64,000 bases of DNA from Pareuzebyella sediminis (GTDB taxonomy: Bacteria; Bacteroidota; Bacteroidia; Flavobacteriales; Flavobacteriaceae): assembly GCF_008367235.1 (NCBI RefSeq), contig NZ_VTZS01000001.1, positions 806,001 to 870,000 on the forward strand, given 5' to 3'. Shown piece after piece: positions 8,166-16,685 of this stretch (positions are counted from its first letter, which is position 1; each line of letters begins with the position of its first letter). A model generated the notes under the pieces. That model did not search any database. It saw only the letters and a program-made list of their open reading frames with translations, and was not told the DNA's origin. Position numbers and translations under genes: made by a program.

Positions 8166-11100
8166 CTACTTACCCCTCATCTTTTTTGGAAAAGTTCGTA
8201 ATTGTGATAGAATATTCTTCTCATCGGGCGATACTACGATCATTTCAACCGGTAAGTTCATGATATTTTCATCTAATTCGGCTTCTCCTTCCTGCAAAAG
8301 CTCGAAATCGATTTCAAAAATTTCGCTTTTCGGCGAAGGTTCTATTTCCATATTGTCCAACAACTTTTGATAGCTTCGGTTATCGGCCATCTTGTCGATT
8401 GGTTCCACTTCCTCACTAATATCTATCCACTGTCTTTCCGCACCTAAAGGTTCGATACCTGACTCTATGGTTTTCGGTACATTTTTAGAAAGCTTTTCGA
8501 TTAATTGTTTTAGAACAATACTTGCTTTTTTACGTATTTTCTCATTAGGGTCCTCAAGTAGACCATCCAAAAACTCTATTTCCTTGTGATCTCCCACGTG
8601 CACGACCTCGTCAAGTAGAATAAGTTTCGATTCCACATCTAAATTTTTGAACAAATCGGCAAAGACACTGAAAAACGGCAACATTTTGGGTGGATCGACT
8701 TCATTCTTTCCAGTCATTTCATAAGGCTTCGTAAAGCGATCGATAAGGCGCTGAATCCTGTCTTTGACGAAAGCCTTGTTTTCCTGTTCCAAAAGCTCCT
8801 TTAAAAATGGTACTTCCCGATGGTCGCCCAAGTCTTCAAGATCATCGAGTAAACCCATCATATAATGCTCATGCTCATCGTAATACACAGGTTCAGGTAT
8901 CAAATGTATTACCCCCTCTCCTGGCTCGTCTTGGCTAAGGTCTTCGTAAACCACTTTTATTTCTCTGAGTTCATTGACTGACATCAGCCAGGAAATCACA
9001 TCCTCCTCCTTGTCTGAGGCGCTATTTATATCGGAGTCTGCAGATATTTTAGGTTCTTCGACAGTTTTATCATCCTTAGGAATTTTGACAAATTCTTTAG
9101 CTTTTTCAAAAGCGACCTCAAAATCGGCTAAGGTAAAGCCATCGATTCCCTTTTCTTTCTCATCAGTGCTAAGTGCCTCCCCGTCTTCAGCTTTCGTATC
9201 AGTGACCAAGGGCAAAAAATCCAATTTTTCAATTTCATCGATAAACTTTCCATCGGTAGCAATAGAGGCTTCCGCCTCCTCCATTTTAATACCAACATCT
9301 AAGGAAGCCTCTCCAAAACCACCGGATATAGTGATTTTAGGATTCGTTTCTTTATCCTCTTCATTATCGGTTACAATTGGAAGAAAAGCTATTTCGCTAA
9401 TATCAAAGTCCAATGATTTTTGTGGTGGACGGGAAATTTCATTCTCGGGAATTATTTCTTCGAATTCAACTTCAAAATGGCTAATGTTTTTTTCAGACTC
9501 TTGTGAATTTTCCATGGACGGATCTTTACTTATTATTTTGGTAGATGAGGGTTCATTATCGGTAACAATTGGAAGAAATTCAACGCTTAAAGAAAAAGGT
9601 TCGGTATCTATATCAAGATCGTCTTCCGAACCTACCTCTTCCTGTTCCATCGAGCGGGGTGTTAGGCTATTATCTTCTAGGTGGTAATTTTCTTCACTCG
9701 TATCTAATTCAGGGGCCATATTCAGTTCTGGCACCACTTCAGGTACTTCGGGTACGGCATTGCACACGTTTTCTTCATTAATTTCGGAAGGTTCGGTAGC
9801 CAGAAGCTCAGATACCATTCGCTCTTCATCTTCTACAACATCTTCCATCGCCCCCGTCACTTTGTCTTCTTGCTGAACACCGATACCCTGTTGTTCAATA
9901 TCGAGTTCATCAGGTTTTGATGCCATGTCCGAATCCATTACATCGGGATCAGCTGGGCCGTCTATACTACTTTCATCGGCTATATCGCTTAAAGTACTTT
10001 GGCTTTCAGACGGAAGTGGTTTCAAAGTTTCGGTATCTCGGTTATGATCTTCGCTATCAAACTCGTTTGTATGGCCCTCAGACTGGTCTTGTTCTGGTTT
10101 TCCATCTTCCTTAAAAGACCTATCGTCAGTCGAAATACTATTTTTTTGCACAGAAAATCCAGCCGGTATATCCAAATCTTCGATACCCTTTGTAGGCATT
10201 ATAGTATCTGGAGCAATAACGTTAATAGCGTAAAGCGCCTTGCTCTTAATGGAAAAATTGCCGGAGTTTTGCGCTACCTCCTTTAAGAATTCAATATCGG
10301 ACTCCGTACCCAATTCGGAAATCGTATCAAGTATGGCAATTTTTACGTCAAGATTCCCCTTCCAAAAAACCTGTTTAAGCACGGGTAGTGAATCCACCAC
10401 GTGAAATTCCTTGATACAACCAATGGCCTCTTGTTTGATTTGATTATTTCGATGCTTTACAAGCTCAATAAGTGCATTTTTTGCATCGTTTTGATGGTAA
10501 TATTTAATTGCCCTCAACGCAAAAAGAACCACATGCCTATTGGTTGAGGTAAGCCAGTTTTTGAAACGTGGCGGGGTATAATTTTCCTGATTTCGAATGA
10601 CGTCCAAAAGTTTAAGTTGCTGCCATTCTGAGATTTTATATTTAGTCGAATCTAAAAAATAATTGATTCCTTCTGGTTTGAGGGTGACCGTAGCTATTTC
10701 GGCTTGCTTACGGATCGTGCTTCGTTTATCATTGATAAATTTAATGATGAAAGAATAGGCCGATTCGACGTTCATCTCGGTTAGCTCCAAAATTCCCTTG
10801 GAAACAAGTTCCCAACGCCAACTCTCTAGTTTTCGGAAAGCATCCTTTTCCAAACCAAGATCTTGGTAAAGATCGAACAACTTCCTTTGGGTATCCCCGG
10901 AAACGTCCTTTCTCAGGTCAAGTAAGATCTCGGTGAGCACCTTCCTATCGAAATCGACTTTTAAGAGTTCACGGATTTCTATTTTGAGATTGATGTAGTT
11001 TGATTTTTCATTTCTATCCCCACCTTCTTCGTAAAAAAGGAACTCGCTGACCATGGGAGCCAGCTCACTTTTTTTTTGTTTGATACGATTGGCGACCACC

Positions 11101-11249
11101 GCTATTCTATTTCGAAAAATGAACACAGAAATTAGATAGAGCACTGCAAGTAGTACAAAAATTGCACTTAGCGTCCATAATAGATCTGTATCCACCTCGG
11201 GTACGGTTACCCAGACAAGACTTCGATATGTGAGACGCTGTTTTAGCAA
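8166..11249 (-). CDS. Membrane-anchored HEAT-repeat protein with long acidic linker
   Basis: The 1027-aa protein has one transmembrane helix (about residues 23-45), then HEAT-like helical repeats to about residue 350 (RHVVLFALRAIKYY, KQEAIGCIKEF, DVKIAILDTISELG). A disordered, Glu/Asp/Ser-rich linker covers about residues 370-770, and a second HEAT block about 790-920 (DHREVPFLKELLEQ, DHKEIEFLDGLLED). The linker carries FLPIVTDNE at 558, FLPIVTDNE at 622 and FLPLVTDTK at 678, three near-identical short motifs. A scaffold linking the upstream HPt/response-regulator proteins to the glycosyltransferase is inferred from the operon and the architecture. No enzyme motif is seen. Confidence 0.75.
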   Translation of the reverse strand: MLKQRLTYRSLVWVTVPEVDTDLLWTLSAIFVLLAVLYLISVFIFRNRIAVVANRIKQKKSELAPMVSEFLFYEEGGDRNEKSNYINLKIEIRELLKVDFDRKVLTEILLDLRKDVSGDTQRKLFDLYQDLGLEKDAFRKLESWRWELVSKGILELTEMNVESAYSFIIKFINDKRSTIRKQAEIATVTLKPEGINYFLDSTKYKISEWQQLKLLDVIRNQENYTPPRFKNWLTSTNRHVVLFALRAIKYYHQNDAKNALIELVKHRNNQIKQEAIGCIKEFHVVDSLPVLKQVFWKGNLDVKIAILDTISELGTESDIEFLKEVAQNSGNFSIKSKALYAINVIAPDTIMPTKGIEDLDIPAGFSVQKNSISTDDRSFKEDGKPEQDQSEGHTNEFDSEDHNRDTETLKPLPSESQSTLSDIADESSIDGPADPDVMDSDMASKPDELDIEQQGIGVQQEDKVTGAMEDVVEDEERMVSELLATEPSEINEENVCNAVPEVPEVVPELNMAPELDTSEENYHLEDNSLTPRSMEQEEVGSEDDLDIDTEPFSLSVEFLPIVTDNEPSSTKIISKDPSMENSQESEKNISHFEVEFEEIIPENEISRPPQKSLDFDISEIAFLPIVTDNEEDKETNPKITISGGFGEASLDVGIKMEEAEASIATDGKFIDEIEKLDFLPLVTDTKAEDGEALSTDEKEKGIDGFTLADFEVAFEKAKEFVKIPKDDKTVEEPKISADSDINSASDKEEDVISWLMSVNELREIKVVYEDLSQDEPGEGVIHLIPEPVYYDEHEHYMMGLLDDLEDLGDHREVPFLKELLEQENKAFVKDRIQRLIDRFTKPYEMTGKNEVDPPKMLPFFSVFADLFKNLDVESKLILLDEVVHVGDHKEIEFLDGLLEDPNEKIRKKASIVLKQLIEKLSKNVPKTIESGIEPLGAERQWIDISEEVEPIDKMADNRSYQKLLDNMEIEPSPKSEIFEIDFELLQEGEAELDENIMNLPVEMIVVSPDEKNILSQLRTFPKKMRGK

Positions 11250-11251
11250 AT

Positions 11252-11623
11252 TCAGGTTTTGTTCAATTCACGGGCCACTCGAACCAGTAGTTCAGAAGGA
11301 CTGACGGGTTTGGAAATGAAATCGTTGGCCCCTAATTCGAATGCATTTAAAACATTCTCCTCGTTACCAGCTGACGATATAATAATGATGGGAATATTTA
11401 AGTTAAGCTCTTGACGAACATATGCAATTAACTCAATGCCAGAAAAATAAGGCATCATAATATCACTAATAATGATGTCAGGGGTGTATCGTGACAGATA
11501 TTCCTTTACCTGTTTTCCATCGGCGCTTAAACTCACCTCGTAACCTCCCTTTTGTAATCGAAAGTTCAGTAACGAAGCTAGAAGCTCATCATCTTCGGCC
11601 AATAGAAGTCTTTTTTTCTGCAT
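11252..11623 (-). CDS. Single-domain response regulator (CheY-like)
   Basis: A 123-aa receiver domain with nothing attached. Acidic pocket Glu10-Asp11-Asp12, phosphoacceptor Asp54 in IIISDIMMP, switch Ser83 and Lys105 in FISKPVSP are all present, so it should be phosphorylatable. It has no DNA-binding output, so it must signal by protein contact. The HPt gene is 5 bp upstream and the HEAT protein 2 bp downstream, making these the likely phosphodonor and target. No histidine kinase is encoded in this operon. Confidence 0.9.
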   Translation of the reverse strand: MQKKRLLLAEDDELLASLLNFRLQKGGYEVSLSADGKQVKEYLSRYTPDIIISDIMMPYFSGIELIAYVRQELNLNIPIIIISSAGNEENVLNAFELGANDFISKPVSPSELLVRVARELNKT

Positions 11624-11628
11624 AGAAC

Positions 11629-12045
11629 CTATTGCTTTTGCAGTTTCTTAAATGCGTCGTCAATCGCCGTTTTTACCAAGGGGTACTCCACAGTAAAACA
11701 ATCGAAAAGAAACTGAAGGTGTTTCGCATCCCTATCATTTTTACAGCAATTTTCGATCTGCACTACGATGGAATGGAGGCTATATGTTTGCATCATGGCA
11801 AGGCCCGCTTTCATTTTATGTGCGGCTAGCCCCATTTGGTAAAAATCAGTTGTTTGCAAGCAAATTTTTCCTATTCCGATGAACTCAAGGGCATTTTTTT
11901 CATAGAGTGTGATAAGTTCGGCCAATAGATCATCGCTGCCCATGCATTCTTCGTGTATGGGGCTCAAGTCGATTTCTTCTAGGGTTCCTAATTGACGTAA
12001 TATAGATTCGCTGACAAGCATTCTTGCCTTTTTATCTGTTTTCAT
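11629..12045 (-). CDS. HPt-domain phosphotransfer protein
   Basis: The 138-aa protein is a likely histidine phosphotransfer module. The helix around residues 70-90 carries AAHKMKAG with His76, Lys79 and Gly81 in the HxxK-x-G arrangement of HPt domains, preceded by the usual Leu-rich helix LLAELITLYEKNALEF. It would pass phosphate between a hybrid kinase encoded elsewhere and the response regulator 5 bp downstream. It overlaps the upstream small gene by 4 bp. Assignment rests on motif and neighbourhood. Confidence 0.75.
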   Translation of the reverse strand: MKTDKKARMLVSESILRQLGTLEEIDLSPIHEECMGSDDLLAELITLYEKNALEFIGIGKICLQTTDFYQMGLAAHKMKAGLAMMQTYSLHSIVVQIENCCKNDRDAKHLQFLFDCFTVEYPLVKTAIDDAFKKLQKQ

Positions 12046-12398
12046 TTGAGATCGATTTTGAGAGATTCAAGTAGCGACGTATAGGCGTCAAAGTGTTCTA
12101 TTATCGCATTATATATTTCTGCAGTCAAAATAACCGATGACTGATCGGCATCATTAAACGTGTCATCTATAAAGGTTTCGGATACTTCTGAAAAATTATC
12201 CGAATGGCCCGATTCATTCTCCTTTTTGGCCAGTTGCAAAAACAAATTTTGCTTAAAGGACACAAAAGACTTTTGAACCAGTGAAGCTTCATTGGAATTG
12301 AGTTCTTCAAAAGAGAACTTTTTCAGCAGGTTTTCTACCCGTGAAATTTGAAGTAGTAGGTGTTTTGTTTTCAATTTGGGGAAATTGATTAGATTCAA
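12042..12398 (-). CDS. Hypothetical 118-aa protein, first gene of the signalling/polysaccharide operon
   Basis: I do not recognise this protein. It is predicted to be mostly helical with an acidic middle (SGHSDNFSEVSETFIDDTFNDAD), and has no signal peptide or membrane segment. No ATG is available: the frame opens at TTG 12398 (a CTG lies 15 bases further upstream, then a stop). The 4-bp overlap with the HPt gene suggests translational coupling, so it probably belongs to the same phosphorelay, perhaps as an HPt- or receiver-interacting partner. Confidence 0.6.
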   Translation of the reverse strand: MNLINFPKLKTKHLLLQISRVENLLKKFSFEELNSNEASLVQKSFVSFKQNLFLQLAKKENESGHSDNFSEVSETFIDDTFNDADQSSVILTAEIYNAIIEHFDAYTSLLESLKIDLK

Positions 12399-12578
12399 TA
12401 TGCTTGGATACAGCTAAATTTCAGATTTCAGCTTTTCAAGATTCAGTAATTTTCTCTATTGTAATTTCAATTTTGATTATAAAAATCCACTTTTAACCAA
12501 GAGTTTACAATTAATTGTTACCTAGGGTACCATATCTGTTGTCAAAGTGCTTTATTTGTAGGTATATACATTCAAAAA

Positions 12579-13853
12579 ATGAAGCAGTTAGTCTATTTAA
12601 TCGGTCTTTTGGCGATAATCTCATGTAAGGAAAATTTATCGAAACCCGACGTATCTCCCGAAAAAACAGCCAGACAGATACATGAAGAAATAATTACTAT
12701 CGATACCCATAACGATATTGATATCAGCAACTTCACAGATAGCATCAATTACAAGCAACGTTTAGAAACGCAGGTCAATCTACCAAAGATGAAAGAGGGA
12801 GGTCTTGACGTTACTTGGCTCATCGTTTATACGGGCCAGGATTCTTTAACTCCATATGGTTATACTCAGGCCGAAGAAAATGCTATGTCTAAGTTTGCGG
12901 CTATCCATAGACTCTGTGAGGATATCGCCCCTAACGAGATTACGCTTGCCCTCAATAGCGACGATGTTCGACGTATCGATGAAAAGGGTCAAAAAATTGC
13001 TATGATCGGTGTTGAGAATGCGTATCCGATGGGACTGGATCTATCAAATTTCGAAAAATATCATGCCCTGGGTGCCCGCTATATTTCTTTGGCCCACAAT
13101 GGCCATAGCCAGTTTTGTGATTCCCATACGGGGGAGCAGGAAGGATTCTTATACAATGGTTTAAGTGATTTAGGCAAAAGTGCTGTATTAGAGATGAATA
13201 GACTGGGAATTATGATAGATGTTTCTCACATATCCAGAGATGCTATGCTACAGATCATTTCACTCTCAAGTGCGCCGATAATCGCATCGCATTCATCTGC
13301 TCGTGGCCTCTGCAATCATAGCAGAAATCTTGATGACGAGCAATTGAAGGCCTTAAAAAAAAATGGAGGCGTGGTACAAACGGTAGCGTTCGGCGGTTAT
13401 TTGAACACCAAGAAAGATTCGTTGCGTACCAGTTACACCAAATCTATTTACGAACATGTAGCAGATTCTTTGGGCGTCAACTGGTATGATATTGAAGATT
13501 TTAATTCTCTTACCCGCCAAGAACAACAGGAATTTGAAAAAAACTATTCTAAGGTAAAGGTCATTGCCGAAGAAATGGCCTCAAAACGAAAAGACGCCCC
13601 TGAACCTGTAGGGGTAACTGATCTTATTGACCATGTGGATTATATGGTCAATCTTATCGGGATAGATCATGTGGGCATAAGTTCGGATTTTGACGGCGGT
13701 GGAGGCATCGCGGGCTGGTCAGACGCATCAGAAACCTTCAACGTTACCCAAGAACTATTACATAGAGGGTATACTGAGGAAGAAATCGCAAAACTTTGGG
13801 GAGGTAATCTGCTACGGGTCTTAGACGAAGTGCAGGCCCTGGCAAAGAAGTAA
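12579..13853 (+). CDS. Membrane dipeptidase (renal dipeptidase family, peptidase M19), lipoprotein
   Basis: Zinc-dependent dipeptidase of the M19 family. A lipoprotein signal (lipobox AIISC, Cys16) would anchor it on the periplasmic side. Metal ligands are visible in order: DTHND (HxD), GVENAYPMG (bridging Glu), MIDVSHIS and IASHSSARG (His), and SSDFDGG (Asp). The C-terminal EEIAKLWGGNLLRVL is the usual family ending and 424 aa is normal. It is divergent from the polysaccharide operon with 180 bp between them, and 8 bp from the convergent thioesterase. It likely hydrolyses dipeptides, possibly including D-amino-acid ones. Confidence 0.92.
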   Translation: MKQLVYLIGLLAIISCKENLSKPDVSPEKTARQIHEEIITIDTHNDIDISNFTDSINYKQRLETQVNLPKMKEGGLDVTWLIVYTGQDSLTPYGYTQAEENAMSKFAAIHRLCEDIAPNEITLALNSDDVRRIDEKGQKIAMIGVENAYPMGLDLSNFEKYHALGARYISLAHNGHSQFCDSHTGEQEGFLYNGLSDLGKSAVLEMNRLGIMIDVSHISRDAMLQIISLSSAPIIASHSSARGLCNHSRNLDDEQLKALKKNGGVVQTVAFGGYLNTKKDSLRTSYTKSIYEHVADSLGVNWYDIEDFNSLTRQEQQEFEKNYSKVKVIAEEMASKRKDAPEPVGVTDLIDHVDYMVNLIGIDHVGISSDFDGGGGIAGWSDASETFNVTQELLHRGYTEEEIAKLWGGNLLRVLDEVQALAKK

Positions 13854-13861
13854 CTACAAGA

Positions 13862-14257
13862 TTAATCTTCGTTTGCGAGTCGATCTTTTACGTATTCGAC
13901 CTTCGTTTTTCCATGCGAAGCCGGTTTCCCGTTGGCACCTAGATTAACCATAATAATGTTATCGACCGTTACAATGGTCTCGTGGGTCATTTTATTACGC
14001 ACCTCACAGTTGAGCGTTAACGATGTTTTCCCAAACTTTACTACTTCTATTCCTATTTCAACAATATCGCCCTGCTTGGCGGTACTCATGAAATTGATTT
14101 CGGACATATATTTGGTAACGATTTTTTTGCTCTCAAGCTGTATAATGCTATATAAAGCCGCTTCTTCATCGATCCAAGCTAAAACGCGACCACCAAAAAG
14201 TGTTTCATTTGCATTCAGGTCCTCGGGCTTTACCCATTTTCTAGTATGAAATCTCAT
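13862..14257 (-). CDS. Acyl-CoA thioesterase, hotdog fold (YciA-like)
   Basis: A 131-aa single hotdog domain. The segment NETLFGGRVLAWIDEEAALYS carries the Asn-Gly and Asp found at the active site of YciA/BACH-type acyl-CoA thioesterases, followed by KYMSEINFMSTAKQGDIVEIG, the second conserved strand pair. It would hydrolyse acyl-CoA esters in the cytoplasm; chain-length preference cannot be predicted. It is a single gene convergent with the dipeptidase. The family assignment is firm, physiological substrate unknown. Confidence 0.88.
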   Translation of the reverse strand: MRFHTRKWVKPEDLNANETLFGGRVLAWIDEEAALYSIIQLESKKIVTKYMSEINFMSTAKQGDIVEIGIEVVKFGKTSLTLNCEVRNKMTHETIVTVDNIIMVNLGANGKPASHGKTKVEYVKDRLANED

Positions 14258-14320
14258 AACTCTCCCAGTTTTGATATATTTTATACAAACTACCCTACAA
14301 AATTAGGGAAGAAATATCCC

Positions 14321-15217
14321 TTAAAACAGACTACTCGAAGAATCATGGAGCGTTTTCGGAATTTTAAGATTTGTACCTAGTTTTTCGTTCAATTTTTCAA
14401 TAAAACGCACGGATAATAGCGGAGATTCCAATTCCATATTTTGATGTACGAAAAAATGGATGTTTCGCAATCCCTTTTCTTTCCATATTTCTAAACGTTC
14501 GACCCAATCATCTAAACGCGCGTAGTCGCTTGGGTGATTAGCTCCGACATACCTGATAAAAGCTTCGTTCTTCGTGAGGCGCATGTGCATAATATCTCTT
14601 CTTCCAGCGGTATCTACCAATATATTGGAAATACCGTTTTCCTCCAGTAGATGATAGAGTTCTTGGGCAACTTTTGGATCGTTAAACCAGTCTGTATGTC
14701 TAAATTCCATGGCTAAGGGGAACTCCTTCGGCCAATATTCAACGAAGCGCACTACCCTATCCCAATTTTTAGGCGCAAAATTGTTGTGCATCTGTAGAAA
14801 GATTGTTCCCAACTTTTCTTTTAAATTGGAAGTGACTTCAAGATATCGGTCTACTATGGGATAAACGGCTTCATTCAAGCGTCTTAAATGACTTATGTCA
14901 TTTGCCACTTTTGGAAAGAATTTAAAATCATTGGGGGTTTTATCATACCATTTTTCATATTGCTCGGCCGGAAAAATTCGGTAGAAGGTAGCATTAAGCT
15001 CGATGCTATTGAACTGGGTGGAATAATAAACAAGTTCATCCTTAGTACCCCTCGGATAAAAGTTTTTAAGGTCTTTTCGGTTCCACTTGGCACAACCCAC
15101 ATGTACTTTCAGAGGCTCATTAGATGAAGTTTTACGCAAGACAACCTCTGTTTCAGCGTGGTCTTCCGGAATGGTGAAATCTACGAGTTCTGGTTGCTCT
15201 ACTTTTCCAAATTTCAT
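14321..15217 (-). CDS. DUF72 (YecE-like) family protein
   Basis: The 298-aa protein matches the DUF72/YecE family, a TIM-barrel-like fold with unknown biochemical role. Typical segments are VGCAKWNRKDLKNFYP near the start, YSTQFNSIELNATFYRI, FKFFPKVANDISH, LGTIFLQMHNNFAP, AMEFRHTDWF, and IRYVGANHPSDYARLDDW followed by HFFVHQN. It lies 25 bp downstream of the aldehyde dehydrogenase gene and is probably co-transcribed with it. Function is not established for the family. Confidence 0.9.
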   Translation of the reverse strand: MKFGKVEQPELVDFTIPEDHAETEVVLRKTSSNEPLKVHVGCAKWNRKDLKNFYPRGTKDELVYYSTQFNSIELNATFYRIFPAEQYEKWYDKTPNDFKFFPKVANDISHLRRLNEAVYPIVDRYLEVTSNLKEKLGTIFLQMHNNFAPKNWDRVVRFVEYWPKEFPLAMEFRHTDWFNDPKVAQELYHLLEENGISNILVDTAGRRDIMHMRLTKNEAFIRYVGANHPSDYARLDDWVERLEIWKEKGLRNIHFFVHQNMELESPLLSVRFIEKLNEKLGTNLKIPKTLHDSSSSLF

Positions 15218-15242
15218 TCTTATTTCCTTTAATTTCTTATCA

Positions 15243-16595
15243 TTATTGTATATATACTGTTTTTTTGTTCATGAATTCCTTGATACCGTGCGAAGAAAGT
15301 TCCCTTCCATATCCAGATATTTTAACCCCACCAAAGGGCAATCTCGGATCGCTCTTCACTAATTCATTAACGAAAACTGCACCCTCGTCAAATTGGGGAA
15401 TCAGTTTTTTGGCTCGCTCCCTATCTTTTGTAAATATAGAAACGCCCAAACCGAAATCAGACGCGTTGGAAAGGCTCACCGCCTCTTCATCGGTACTAAA
15501 TGTAGTGACTCCAATCACCGGACCAAAGGTTTCCTGATAAAAAACGGGCATCTTGGGGCTTACATCGCATAATATGGTCGGTTCGAAATAAGTACCCGCT
15601 CTCTTACCTCCTAAGATAACGGTCGCTCCCATAGCTACCGAGTCGTTCACTTGCTCCTCTAAATCCTTGGCCAAATCTTCGCGGGCCAAGACCCCGATAT
15701 AGGTGTCATCGTCCATCGGATCCCCACTTTTTAGTTCACTTACTTGAGTAACGAATTTTTCCAAGAAATCATCTTTGATTACGGTGTGTAGTAGAAGTCG
15801 CTTTCCTGCGATACAACTTTGGCCGGTATTCTGAAAACGAGCGTTTAGGCAGGTAGTCACAGCGGCATCGATATCAGCATCTTCAAAAACGATAAGGGCA
15901 TTGCTCCCTCCTAGCTCCAATACTGTTTTTTTGATATGTTCCCCTGCTTTCGATGCCACCGATGCTCCTGCCGGCTTACTACCTGTAAGGGTAACCGCTT
16001 TAATGTGTTCGTGTTCAATTAGGGGAGCAATTTTATCACTACTCAATACCAGATTTTGAAAGCATCCTTCGGGAAAACCTGCCAAAGTAAAAATCTCTTG
16101 AATCATTTGGGCCGATTTCATCACATTTGAGGCATGTTTAAGAACACCGACATTACCTGCCATTAGATTTGGTGCGGCAAAACGGAATACCTGCCAAAAT
16201 GGATAGTTCCAAGGCATCACCGCCAAAATAACTCCCAAAGGCTCATAGTATACATAACTTTCTGAGGCATCGGTCTTGATATTTTCTTCCTCTAATTGTT
16301 TTTTACCGTGCTCAGCGTAGTATTCACAGACCCAAGCACATTTTTCTACCTCTGCTACAGACTGGGTAATGGGTTTGCCCATTTCCTTCGTGATGATCTC
16401 CCCATATTTCCGTGCCTGCGCTTTAAGCTCCCTAGCGGTATTTAATAGGAGTTCCGACCGTTCTTCGAAGGACGTTTTTTTCCATTTAAGATAGCATTCA
16501 TGTGAAAGTTTAACCTTTGAATGCAACTCTTTGTTATTCAATTCTTTAAAAGAATGTAATTTTTCACCATTATATGGATTAATAGATGTTTTCAT
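15243..16595 (-). CDS. NAD(P)-dependent aldehyde dehydrogenase, succinate-semialdehyde dehydrogenase-like
   Basis: The 450-aa enzyme belongs to the aldehyde dehydrogenase superfamily, closest by motif to the short succinate-semialdehyde dehydrogenases (no N-terminal extension). Seen are MPWNYPFWQ, the catalytic Glu in LELGGSNALIVFEDAD, catalytic Cys261 in NTGQSCIAGKRL, and YQETFGPVIGV. It would oxidise an aldehyde such as succinic semialdehyde to the acid. It probably leads a two-gene operon with the DUF72 gene. Confidence 0.9.
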   Translation of the reverse strand: MKTSINPYNGEKLHSFKELNNKELHSKVKLSHECYLKWKKTSFEERSELLLNTARELKAQARKYGEIITKEMGKPITQSVAEVEKCAWVCEYYAEHGKKQLEEENIKTDASESYVYYEPLGVILAVMPWNYPFWQVFRFAAPNLMAGNVGVLKHASNVMKSAQMIQEIFTLAGFPEGCFQNLVLSSDKIAPLIEHEHIKAVTLTGSKPAGASVASKAGEHIKKTVLELGGSNALIVFEDADIDAAVTTCLNARFQNTGQSCIAGKRLLLHTVIKDDFLEKFVTQVSELKSGDPMDDDTYIGVLAREDLAKDLEEQVNDSVAMGATVILGGKRAGTYFEPTILCDVSPKMPVFYQETFGPVIGVTTFSTDEEAVSLSNASDFGLGVSIFTKDRERAKKLIPQFDEGAVFVNELVKSDPRLPFGGVKISGYGRELSSHGIKEFMNKKTVYIQ

Positions 16596-16685
16596 AATGT
16601 AACTCCTGTTTGTATTAAAGCTAGGAATTACAACTTGGAAAGGAAAATCGTTAAGATGAATTTAACGCTATCTCGCTACTTTTAA

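Noticed and set aside
8974-9687. Long plus-strand frame (237 codons), Ser-rich
   Set aside because: It lies opposite the acidic linker of the HEAT protein; the Ser richness is the complement of the Glu/Asp codons there, with no motif or spacing evidence.
12500-12560. A third ECF promoter upstream of the dipeptidase (GTTAC and GTTGTC)
   Set aside because: The upstream element lacks GCAAC-TTTT and the spacing is 2 bases off from the two matching copies.
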